NCBI GenBank assembly: GCA_002205965.3
Contig: NADL03000214.1
Span: forward strand, 24,414-88,413
Direction: 5' to 3'
Length of the DNA stretch: 64,000 nt
Source of the DNA: Kappaphycus alvarezii
Lineage: Eukaryota > Rhodophyta > Florideophyceae > Gigartinales > Solieriaceae
The notes below the pieces were generated by a model. The model searched no databases. It was not told where the DNA came from and was given only the letters and a program-made list of their open reading frames with translations. Below are positions 55,849 to 64,000 of this stretch, piece after piece; positions within the stretch are counted from its first letter, which is position 1, and the number at the start of each line of letters is the position of its first letter. The position numbers and the translations under genes are program-made.

Positions 55849-55863
55849 GGGACCGATAGTCCC
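55849..55863 (-). other. pre-gag hairpin, F2 version
   Basis: Minus strand GGGAC-TATCG-GTCCC, about 48 bp before the gag ATG, followed by CCGGCTTGGGAT. Also at 60189-60203 (plus strand), and half-present at 35892-35900. Confidence 0.65.
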
Positions 55864-55939
55864 TTGTAGTGGCAAGTTCACCTCTATAAGAACACAGTAC
55901 ACGAAACTCTAGACTAAAGCAAAGGCCAAAGTAGTCGCT

Positions 55940-56624
55940 TCAAACAAACAAATGGATCTCTTTAAATTCGCTGGTACAAACTATGTTCAAATGTTCCTTT
56001 CCGTTCTCGTGACGCTTGAGAACCTCGTGGGAATCGAACACTTTATCACAAGCAGTACACTCAGGGGTCTTTTTCTTGTTTTTCTCTCTAGTCCTATAAC
56101 CCTTAGAATTGATGTGATCGTAGAATGTCTGTGCGCTATTGCAGCTAATATCACAGAGCCTGCAGTACCTCTTGTTCCTCGGCGGAACACTTCGTTTAGC
56201 CTTTAGTTCCTTCTTGGCAACTCGATCGGCGAGGGCTTTAGCTTTCTTTGCCGAGAGGCGTTGAACTTTCTTTATTGGCTTGTCCAGAGGTACTGACTTA
56301 CGAGGGATCCTATACATTTCCCTAGACGAGGGAAGCGCGAGCGTCTTCGGCGGCGGTCCTTCTGGCTCGAGTACTTCGATCGATTCCACAACTGTCCTCC
56401 CACAGATGGCAAAGTCCTAACTGTCGCAGCCCTGGGCACTCGGGGCACCAGGGCTAATTCCGAGTCTAGCAAACCCCGCAAAAGCAGGCACAAAAGTGGA
56501 AGTGATCGTCAGTAACAGCTTTTGGGATTATGAGTTTTTAGACCAACCAAAAGGTGCAAAGAGAATCACTTCGATGTGCAAAGAAATGGAATTATTCAAA
56601 TCGCTTACCGGAACAAGTAGACAT
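55940..56624 (-). pseudogene. zinc-finger gene in the F2 leader, copy 2 (broken)
   Basis: Exon 1 56624-56609 (ATG TCT ACT TGT TCC G), intron 56608-56466 (143 bp, same GTAAGC donor and TCTAG acceptor), exon 2 from 56465. A one-base loss near 56398 (TCTGTGGGAGG, against TCTGTGGGGAGG in the intact copy) shifts the frame. Finger 1 has Tyr in place of the second zinc-binding His (INSKGYRT). Finger 2 is intact (CTACDKVFDSHEVLKRHENG). Position between PBS and gag is the same as expected for the intact copy. Confidence 0.82.
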
Positions 56625-56707
56625 AATCAAGAGACTGAGATAGACAAAAAAAACAATGCAGAAACACACGGCGACTTACGGGGTTCAGAGAAAGAGACGG
56701 CGTTGAA

Positions 56708-56721
56708 CTGGGCCCATAACC
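56708..56721 (-). other. F2 primer-binding site (inverted F2)
   Basis: Plus strand CTGGGCCCATAACC, the iMet anticodon-arm match, separating LTR2 copy d from the zinc-finger leader. Confidence 0.88.
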
Positions 56722-58008
56722 TAATGGGAATCGGAGAGGGTGAAGGACTTTGCTGAACGGATGAAGTAGCGGGCTTAGCTACCCAGAATTTACTCGGAAC
56801 TCTAAAATCCTGACCTTAAGTACATCTGACAACTACTTTCTAACTTACTGCGTCCATTAAAAGAATCCCACAAACTAAGCCATTTGAGCGGATTTCAAAA
56901 TAGTGGCCCGGTGATAACAGTCATTAGTGGCAATTTTGGCTTGACAAATTTGTGTAAATAGGTTGGCCCAATACACACATCAGTACAGTACCTTATTTTG
57001 CAGACTTATCGGAACCGAATTCCCTTGTGACAAAATAACAGACTCAATCCGTCATAGGTGAAATAGAATCACATAACTGATTTTGGATGCAGTCGGTAAA
57101 ATCTTCATCATAATTACGAACCTCATACATATGATGGAATCACATAACTGATTTTGGATGCAGTTGTACAAATCAGTATCATAACTAGAAACCACTTGCG
57201 TATGATGGAATCACATAACTGATTTTTGGATGCAGTTGTACAAATCAGAATCATAACTAGAAACCACATACGTATGATGGAATCACATAATTGATTTTTG
57301 GATGCAGTTGTACAAACTAAAATCATAACTAGAAACCACATACGTATGCTGGAATCACATAATTGATTTTTGGATGCAGTTGTACAAACTAAAATCATAA
57401 CTAGAAACCACATACGTATGCTGGAATCACATAACTGATTTTTGGATGCAGCTGGATAAATCCCGTAATCATAACTATAACCTCATACGTAATATAAGAT
57501 CAAATACCTCTTTCTAGCAGTCATGACGGTATTGCCATAATCGATTCCTACTGTACGAACTCAAGTACAGTAAGAAGTACAGTACTTGGCATATTACGAT
57601 GTACAGTGCGAAGTACAGTTCCTCATTTGGTACTAGTACAGTACGTGTACACCACTGCACAAAAGGTTTCTACTCTTAGCTGTACCACGTGTACATCACA
57701 TACACAACTGCCACCACGTACACGTGTACATAGCTTTTCTCAGCATATCTTCATACAGTATACTCATCATCCACTTATAGTACCCTACCCAACGTAAAAT
57801 CACCCCATAAACAACATTTTGCCCTCTAAGTCGCTGACCTATCAAAATCGTACTTTCGTCCCTGGGAACTTTGGTTTTCTTCCGAAATGCCTTACGGCTA
57901 TCCTTCAATAAACACGTGTGCATGTATACACGTGGAACATGCCTCATGCCTCTTATGAGGTTTGGCACCGATGTGGGGTCATGTGATCGTCTTGCCAAAT
58001 CAACAACA
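56722..58008 (-). repeat. LTR2 copy d (5' LTR of inverted F2)
   Basis: 1287 bp, ends CCAAATCAACAACA at 58008. Tandem array at about 57055-57500 with six or so units of GATGGAATCACATAACTGATTTT type. Confidence 0.9.
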
Positions 58009-58290
58009 CAAGAAAGGCGGCAGACAACCTCAAGTCAAGTCCCGAGTAGCAGGAAGTTGAGAGTCAACTTCAGACCCCAGAAACGTTTTTTCTACACTGG
58101 TCACAGAGCATCAGTGGTAGACCTTGCCCTTTCTATACCTGCTTGTAGTCCTCTTAACATTATTTCTTATCCACTCCATTTCGTTCCTTCAACTATATCA
58201 CGGTAGCACAATTGTCGCTTGCAACACCTCATACTTGGGGTGATTGGTTCTGAGTATATCTTCTCCCGGCGATTTACTCTTATCATTTGG
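58009..58290 (+). repeat. LTR-like arm of an unnamed element, left
   Basis: Inverted, diverged match to 60229-60520. Conserved blocks: AGGAAGTTGAGAGTCAACTT, TATCCACTCC, TTCAACTATA, GTCGCTTGCAA and GGTTCTGA. Contains the hairpin AAGTTGA-GAG-TCAACTT (58054-58070). Confidence 0.7.
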
Positions 58291-58370
58291 TACTCTTGTA
58301 ATTGGGGTTGCACCCGAGTTATTCGATCTGTGAAGTATTGTGGAACAATTTGGGGGCTTTTTTTCGGAAA

Positions 58371-58800
58371 ACATGGGTCCCAACGCTGCTCGTATGACTT
58401 TCACAGGGATACAGACTGAAGACATTGACGAGTTTCTCTATACATATGTTAGTGTTTGATGCGTGAGAAGAGCGATGAAGAGAAGGCCGCAAGTCTCTTT
58501 GCTTATCTTTATGGTGACGCAAAGCACAAATATAAGACCAAGTTTATCGACGGGTGGTCTCTTAACAGGAATGGGCGTAACTTCGCTGAGGTATGTGAAT
58601 GACTCGTGAAAGAACATGCTAAGGAGGTAGAACCAGATGAGATTATTCGTACCGCCACAGAGGCCCGGCTCAAGTTCGACGATTTGGTATACTCACTGGT
58701 ACACTTGTGTGATATCTATGAAAAGGCTGGGTTCAACGCCCAAGCCAAGTACAGAATGCTGCGTAAGGCGGCGATGGGAACAAGCAGCTCTCTAATTGCC
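58371..58800 (+). pseudogene. gag-like fragment
   Basis: Starts ATGGGTCCCAACGCTGCT. Reads ARMTFTGIQTEDIDEFLYTY, then after frame changes DEEKAASLFAYLYGDAKHKY and KTKFIDGWS, then KEHAKEVEPDEIIRTATEAR and LVYSLVHLCDIYEKAGFNAQ. The helical, charged character, the position after an LTR-like arm and the cut by LTR2 at 58841 suggest a retrotransposon gag, but I cannot name the family. Confidence 0.45.
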
Positions 58801-58840
58801 TCCCCACCAAGAGCCCTCACACTTCTAATGAACTGCAGGG

Positions 58841-60222
58841 TGTTGTTGATTTGGCAAGAAGATCACATGACCCCCACATCGGTGCCAAGCCTCATAAGAG
58901 GCATGAGGCATGTTTCACGTGTAAACATGTACACTTATTGATTGAAGGCTGGCCCTAAGGCATTTCGGAAGAAATCCAAAGTTACCGGGGACGAAAGTAC
59001 GATTTTGAGAGGTCAGCGATTTATGAAAATTGTGCATAAATTTTGACAAGTGGAACTTGGCCCATTGTTCCCGAGGCTATAGATTACTTCCTGCAATCTC
59101 ATTGGCTGATAGGGCAATACTATCTATTCTATTGGCTACTGTGTTACAGTGTAAGGACTGTAGCGGTGCGAGGGTTGACTGTGGGCTACTTTAGAGGGAA
59201 GAATGTTGTTTATGGGGTGATTTTACGTAGGGTAGGGTACTATGTGGATGAGGAGTATACTGTATGAGAGATATGCTGAGGCAGGCTATGTACAGGTGTA
59301 CGTGGTGGCAGGTGTGTATGTGATATACACGTGGAACAGATAAGAGTAGAAACCTTTGGAGCAGTGGTGTACAAGTACTGTACTAGTGCCAAATGAGGAA
59401 CTGTACTTCGGACTATACATCGTAATGTACCAAGTACTGTACTTCTTACTGTACTTGAGTTTGTAGAGTAGGAATCGGTTATGGCAATACAGTAATGGCT
59501 CCTAGAAAGAGGTATTTGATTTTACATGGCGCATAAGGTTTCTAGTTATGATTACGGATTGTCTGTCTGCATCCAAAAATCAGTAATGTGATTCCATCAT
59601 ACATATGGGGTTTATTATTATGATATGTTTTGTTTAGGACTTTACCATCTTGGGAAGGACAGTTGTGGAATCGATCGAAGTACTCGTGCCAGAAGGACCG
59701 CCGCCGAAGATGCTCGCGCTTCCCTCATCTAGGGAAAGGTATAGGATCCCCGTAAGTCAGTACCTCTGCATAAGCCAATAAAGAAATTTCAACGCCTCTC
59801 GGCAAAGAAAGCTAAAGCCCTCGCCGATCGAGTTGCCAAGAAGGAACTAAAGGCTAAACCGAGAGTTCCGCTGAAGGACAAGAGGTACTGCAAGCTCTGT
59901 GATATTAGCTGCAATAGCGCACAGACATTCTACGATCACATCAATTCTAAGGGTTATAGGACTAGAGAGAAAAACAAGAAAAAGACCCCTGAGTGTACTG
60001 CTTGTGATAAAGTGTTCGATTCCCACGAGGTTCTCAAGCGTCTCGAGAACGGGGAGGAACACTTGAAAGTAGTTTTGTCCCAGAGAATTTAAAGAGATCC
60101 ATTTGTTTGTTTGAAGCGACTTTTTGGCCTTTGCTTTAGTCTAGAGTTTCGTGTGCTGTTGTTCATAGAGGTGAACTTGCCACTACAAGGGACTATCGGT
60201 CCCCGGCTTGGGATCTTCGAAC
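58841..60222 (+). mobile_element. internally deleted F2 fragment
   Basis: LTR2 from its TG (58841) into the tandem array, then a junction near 59633 to zinc-finger exon 2, then leader through the pre-gag hairpin (60189-60203), ending CGAACAGACA at 60222. The LTR end, PBS, exon 1 and intron are missing. The 58841-59633 part also carries a foreign stretch near 59025-59190. Confidence 0.8.
59634..60091 (+). pseudogene. zinc-finger gene copy 3 (broken, no exon 1)
   Basis: Exon 2 homolog from GRTVVESIEVL to the stop. Frameshift near 59750. Finger 1 has Tyr for its last His and finger 2 has Leu for its first His (KRLENGEEH), so neither finger could bind zinc normally. Confidence 0.85.
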
Positions 60223-60228
60223 AGACAC

Positions 60229-60520
60229 TGATGGGTTAAATCGTCGGGAAAAGAGATATTCAGAACCAACTACCCCAAGAAGGAGGTTTGCAAGCGACAA
60301 AAGGGCTAACGTGGTATAGTTGAACGAACGAAAAGGAGTGGATAGGGAAGACAGTTGAATGGGCTACAAGCAAGTATGGAAGTAGCCGGGTCTTCCACAT
60401 ATGCTTAGTGACTAGGGTAAAATAAATGCTTCTTGGGTCTGAAGTTGACTCTCAACTTCCTAACTATTTGGGACTGAGCTTGAAGCTGCCTGCCAACTTG
60501 CTTGACCTCTCCATGAGGAA
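60229..60520 (-). repeat. LTR-like arm of an unnamed element, right
   Basis: Inverted partner of 58009-58290, with hairpin AAGTTGA-CTC-TCAACTT at 60442-60458. Confidence 0.7.
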
Positions 60521-60835
60521 GCGGTTTACTCAGCTTATATAGACTTTTTGGCTACCCCTAAAGTCCGAACAAAACTACAGAAGGTACCAGGAAATGCGCA
60601 GAAACAATTTGTGGATGATGACATACTCTAAACAGAAGATACTTAAGAAACTAACAATCAATGAGGTCCTCTTATTTCCCATTCTCTAAATCAGATCCAA
60701 ACAATCCTCTAAAATATCCATGCTGTCCAAGCAGTCCCCACAGATATCTGCGAATGGCTCACAGGTCTCTATTCCCTCCTGGGAGATATCTAAACTACTG
60801 AAGATATCTCCATCCGGTTCCAGCGTCGGCACCAC
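60521..60835. other. no recognisable gene
   Basis: AT-richer unique-looking sequence; no long frames. Confidence 0.4.
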
Positions 60836-60939
60836 TTGATCATACTCTCCAGTCCAGGCCCCACCAGTACAATACTTTCCATGCCCCCATTTCCCTCATC
60901 CAACTCGTTCTCGTCCTCGTCCTCCTCCTTTCCTCTTCC

Positions 60940-61035
60940 TCCTCTTCCTCCTCATCCTAATCCTCATCCTTATCCTCATCCTCATCCTCATCCTCATCCT
61001 CATCCTCCTCTTCAACCTCATCCTCCTGTCCTCCT
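60940..61035. repeat. imperfect hexanucleotide microsatellite
   Basis: Runs of CCTCAT with variants (TCCTTA, TCCTAA), the longest block being at 60957-61010. On the minus strand it can read as alternating Asp/Glu. Confidence 0.9.
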
Positions 61036-61138
61036 CGTTATTAACCTCATAGACCAATCCAGGGGCTATCCACTCCTCAAAGGTCTCCCCAGCTCCCTCC
61101 TCGATGTCCCACTCCGCCCCTTACCTACCTCCTCCGCC

Positions 61139-61303
61139 TCATCCTCGATAAAGAGGCGACGCACGTTCGATGAACTTTTTCTTGGTTTGCCGGCGCAGGT
61201 AGTCGTCGCGGTCAGTAGGTCCGAAAGGGAGTAGGGGAATGGAGTTTAGGGGGCGGGGATGGCGATTTTTGGAAATGATTTTCGAGGGGCGTAGATTGGT
61301 CAT
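61139..61303 (-). CDS. possible first exon or truncated host gene (54 aa)
   Basis: ATG at 61303: MTNLRPSKIISKNRHPRPLN ... DDYLRRQTKKKFIERASPLY, then a stop. Beyond it, in other minus-strand frames, lies an acidic Glu/Asp stretch coded by the microsatellite. It may be a host gene whose frame has slipped in the repeat; unidentified. Confidence 0.3.
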   Translation of the reverse strand: MTNLRPSKIISKNRHPRPLNSIPLLPFGPTDRDDYLRRQTKKKFIERASPLYRG

Positions 61304-61765
61304 TTTGGCAGGTTGGGGGAATGGGAGGTAATGGAGGGTGTTTCGGGTGTGCGGCGGGGAGAGGTGTGATTAGCAAAATGATCGGGGACGTTTAAAACTT
61401 GGAATAAAGGGTTAAATAGGCTCCGGGGCAGGTTCTATAGATTAGAAATAGGTAAAACAAATCTGCAAGGATTTTTGTAGTAGTGCATTTGCGCCCTTTT
61501 TCTCAAAAAAACGAATTTGGAGAAGAGGTAAGCACAAAGGGAAAAAGAACTTGATTCGGGATCGATTCAGAGGGTAAGATACAGTATAAAAATATCTAGA
61601 TAAAATGGAAGTAAATTTGGAGAGGACCGTTGTAGTGATAAGCAAGGTTCAGGGAGGACGAAGAAGGACGAACTATAAGCAAATTTGGACAAGGAGAGGT
61701 AGCACAGTAAACTATAGGCCTGTAGATGACGAAGACAAAAAAATCTGCGCCTAACCCCCCCGGAC

Positions 61766-62812
61766 TTAGGTCGAACGTCCCGTCTTGTTCTCAATGCTCT
61801 TGTTGTTCTTGTGGAGTTCTATCCATTCATCAGGGAGAGTGTAGGGTTCACTATAAGGATATGGTAGTAGCTCATTTCCAATATGATGAGTGAATGTGTA
61901 CCGTGCGATGACCGGCTCATCTCCTTGGTCAAGAGTTTCGTAGATTCGGCGTACGGTTTCATAGTTTTCTCTAATGAGCTCCTCCCGTTTCACTTCTTCA
62001 AACCTTCCAAATGTGAGGTAATAAACGTAGTATGCAAACTTTTCTGGCAACGGTCCAGAAACGGGTATCTGAAGGAGAAAAAAACTCGCAACATAAGGAC
62101 TGAGTCCTCACGAGTAAGGTGCACCCCGTGAATGGTCTGGAAGCAGATCAAATACTAATTGCAAAAAAGGAAATTACTTCTGCTTCTCGAGGGTCCTCTG
62201 TCATTTCGCGAAGCCAACGTCTATTGTAGCCGTCCAATAATTAAGGATGCATAGTTTCCCCCTGGGAGACTAGGCGGTGTTTGAGGCGATCTTCCTGGCG
62301 ATCTTCTCGCTGCTCCCGACGCCTTGCCCTCTTCGATGATCCGCCCCGATCACTTGATGGTCCAGCTCGTATCATCATCACGGCCTCGGGAGGATCTTGG
62401 TCTTCGGCTGAGGTTGTGTTTCTGAGCCGAGCAACGTAAGGTTCCATAGAAAATACGGGACCAGTCGATATTCCATATCAGGGGGCAAGCTGCAACCTCT
62501 CAGTCGCACATCTTGGCTGTTCTTAAGAAAAACGTAAACCGGACGGATAATGTTCAGATATGTTTGCGACAAGTCTCCGATAGCTACCATTCCATACCTT
62601 CCTATAGAATAATGATATATGACTTCCACAAACTCTGGATCTGCTTCCGTGAACCTTCCGTTTTGGAATGAGAATAGAATTCTGATTAATAGTCGGAAAT
62701 CTTCTTGAGGTAGCAATGGTCCGTTCAACGTACGAAAACATAGGCATATATTAATGTAGAAATGGACGATTACGTGGAGTTCGTAGCAGTCACTCGTAAT
62801 CGAATGATCCAT
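61766..62812 (-). pseudogene. spliced host-like gene of unknown function, cut by LTR1
   Basis: Three pieces. 62812-62378: LPQEDFRLLIRILFSFQNGR, ADPEFVEVIYHYSIGRYGMV, YLNIIRPVYVFL. About 62240-62178: LLDGYNRRWLREMTEDPREA. Final exon 62068-61766: IPVSGPLPEKFAYYVYYLTF, NYETVRRIYETL. The last intron is 62177-62069 (109 bp; GTAATT donor, TCCTTCAG acceptor), phase 0. The first and last pieces share a pattern (V-Y-x3-GR(Y/F)-x-V ... R-x-(V/I)-Y-x-x-L), so the protein may have two copies of one domain. The link between pieces near 62230-62450 is broken by a stop. LTR1 copy f starts 13 bp upstream. Confidence 0.45.
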
Positions 62813-62825
62813 TCCAGGCCCTTTT

Positions 62826-64000
62826 TGATGAAAGGAACAGGGGATGATGAGGGATGAGGAGAGAGAATGAAAAGGGAAGTAGGGAAAGAGTGTAGATGGA
62901 TAAAAGAAACAGAAAGGAGATAGAACGGCAAGGGTGAGGTTGGTGTTGAAATCAAAGGCAAGTCCGTACCTCTTCTTTACTTGGGTGAGCTATTAGACTA
63001 CAACTATATACTGTTTGCCGGTACTCACTTCGGCTTCGTGACAGCAAAAATGAAAGTAGCAAAATCTACATTTGCAGTACTATCTTTGTTGATCCTATAG
63101 CCTACCCAAGCCGAGATGCCTCAGAATCCTGATTTGCATGCGCGGGAAATTCATAAATACCGATATTCAAAACGTAAGTAACATTGCGTGCATGCTAGCC
63201 ATGCATGTTCTGTTACGTAAACGTACACTAAAACAGTCAACCCATGAATTATGCCTTACGTGACCCGCCAACGCAACTGTAATCTCTCGGCCTGTAACAG
63301 AACCCAAAGGCGGGAACTTAAGGCGGGAACTTAAAATATCATAAAAGTAGAAAACAATTTTTGGCGGGCTTGTCTCACGTTGTTATGTAACATACGTAAA
63401 TCTCATGCAGGCCGTTCAACGTGAATTAAGCCTTACGTGCTATACGTGCAATACTGTAAAAGCAACGTGGCTGCATCAACATACTTTGGCTGCATACTTA
63501 TGCAAGAGTGATTTGTATGCAGCCAGTATAATGAGTATAGTGTAAACTGTATGCAGCCAGTCCAGGCAACTATAGGATAAATATAGAAACCACTGTTTAC
63601 TTGTACACGTACGACACCTATAATACTGTACACGTACGACAGAGAGGAGACAGTACACGTATGCCACATAGGAGACAGTACACGTATGACACATTGGTAC
63701 AGTACTTTGAGCCTAGAATAGAGACAAACCATCAACCAACCATAACATGCAAGTGTCAGAATGCTCCACAATGATCAGCTCAGACATCGCCACTTGGAGC
63801 GATGTGAGTGGTATGGAGGCGTATCTAGCAGCCAATCAGGGCAGAATACAAGTGGTTTGAAAAAAGGTAAATTGCGCCGTGATTTTGAGTTGCCCGAAAA
63901 TGGGCTTTCGTTCAAGCAACTTTCGATTTGGCCTATTTTACACGTGTAGTAGGTGTACACACAGAAGAGAGTGCAACTCGCATTTTCATGCTACAAGTGT
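62826..64000 (-). repeat. LTR1 copy f (runs off the window)
   Basis: Inverted LTR1 starting TGATGAAAGGAACAGGGG. Its inner end and any F1 internal sequence lie beyond 64000, so a solo LTR and a 3' LTR cannot be told apart. Confidence 0.92.

Larger units (their letters stand above)
42850..58008 (-). mobile_element. F2 copia element, inverted, host of F1c
   Basis: From 5' LTR2 (58008-56722) through PBS, zinc-finger gene, hairpin, gag, F1c insertion and pol to the polypurine tract and a truncated 3' LTR2 (43467-42850). It is the only copy in the window showing the full F2 order LTR, PBS, zinc-finger gene, gag, pol, PPT. Confidence 0.88.

Noticed and set aside
60836..61234. 132-aa plus-strand Pro/His-rich frame
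   Set aside because: It is mostly a translation of the CCTCAT microsatellite; coding on either strand is uncertain.
27290..64000. CRISPR-like array suggested by regular repeats
   Set aside because: The repeats are eukaryotic LTRs and a tandem minisatellite without unique spacers.

Overview
This is a repeat-dense eukaryotic window with no bacterial features. Two lines of evidence point to a eukaryotic microbe, most likely a fungus: short GT-AG introns (94-144 bp, mostly with a CTGAC-type branch site), and a fungal-type mixture of Ty1/copia retrotransposons and non-LTR (LINE) elements. The species cannot be named from the sequence. Nearly all coding capacity is transposon-derived. Only a few short spliced or low-complexity genes look like host genes, and most of those are broken.

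Bases 1-21720 are a graveyard of non-LTR elements. A 3.4-kb segment occurs twice in direct orientation (1-3435 and 9956-13415). It carries the 3' end of a LINE (E), a spliced Pro/Ser-rich gene on the minus strand and the start of another LINE (B). Between the copies lies a decayed LINE with an apurinic-type endonuclease and RT (about 5950-9460). Copy 2 runs into LINE B (13190-17365), which is split by a 5'-truncated LINE A (14626-16144, 10-bp target duplication TTACTGAGGC) and by a 168-bp LINE A tail (16848-17015, 12-bp duplication). Inverted copies follow: LINE A at 17471-18258 and LINE B at 18267-21720. A, B, D and E carry a C-terminal Cys/His knuckle and/or PD-x-D restriction-like endonuclease signature. 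LINE A also left at least four very short 3'-tail insertions.

Bases 21760-26035 hold a heavily decayed, diverged copia-like element with gag, protease, integrase, RT and RNase H. Nothing is recognised at 26036-27100.

Bases 27105-64000 are a nest of two copia families. F1 has a roughly 1.2-kb LTR (LTR1, six copies). F2 has a 1287-bp LTR (LTR2) containing a ~72-bp tandem array. The inner F1 element (46893-55104, minus strand) has both LTRs and sits inside the gag gene of an F2 element (42850-58008, minus strand). A plus-strand F2 copy (27105-35900) is interrupted by a solo LTR1, an 84-bp foldback insertion and LINE D. In both families the LTR (or its inferred end) is followed by 14 nt matching the anticodon arm of initiator tRNA-Met, implying half-tRNA priming as in Drosophila copia, and the leader just before gag holds a covarying hairpin.

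The most unusual feature is in the F2 leader. Between the primer-binding site and gag lies a spliced gene for a small basic protein with two U1/JAZ-type C2H2 zinc fingers. It is present three times (35129-35794 intact; 55940-56624 and 59634-60091 broken). A copia retrotransposon that has captured, or evolved, an intron-containing zinc-finger gene in its 5' leader is the best candidate here for an undescribed system.

Bases 58009-62825 hold a gag-like fragment between inverted LTR-like arms, a microsatellite, and a spliced host-like gene cut by the last LTR1, which runs off the window end.
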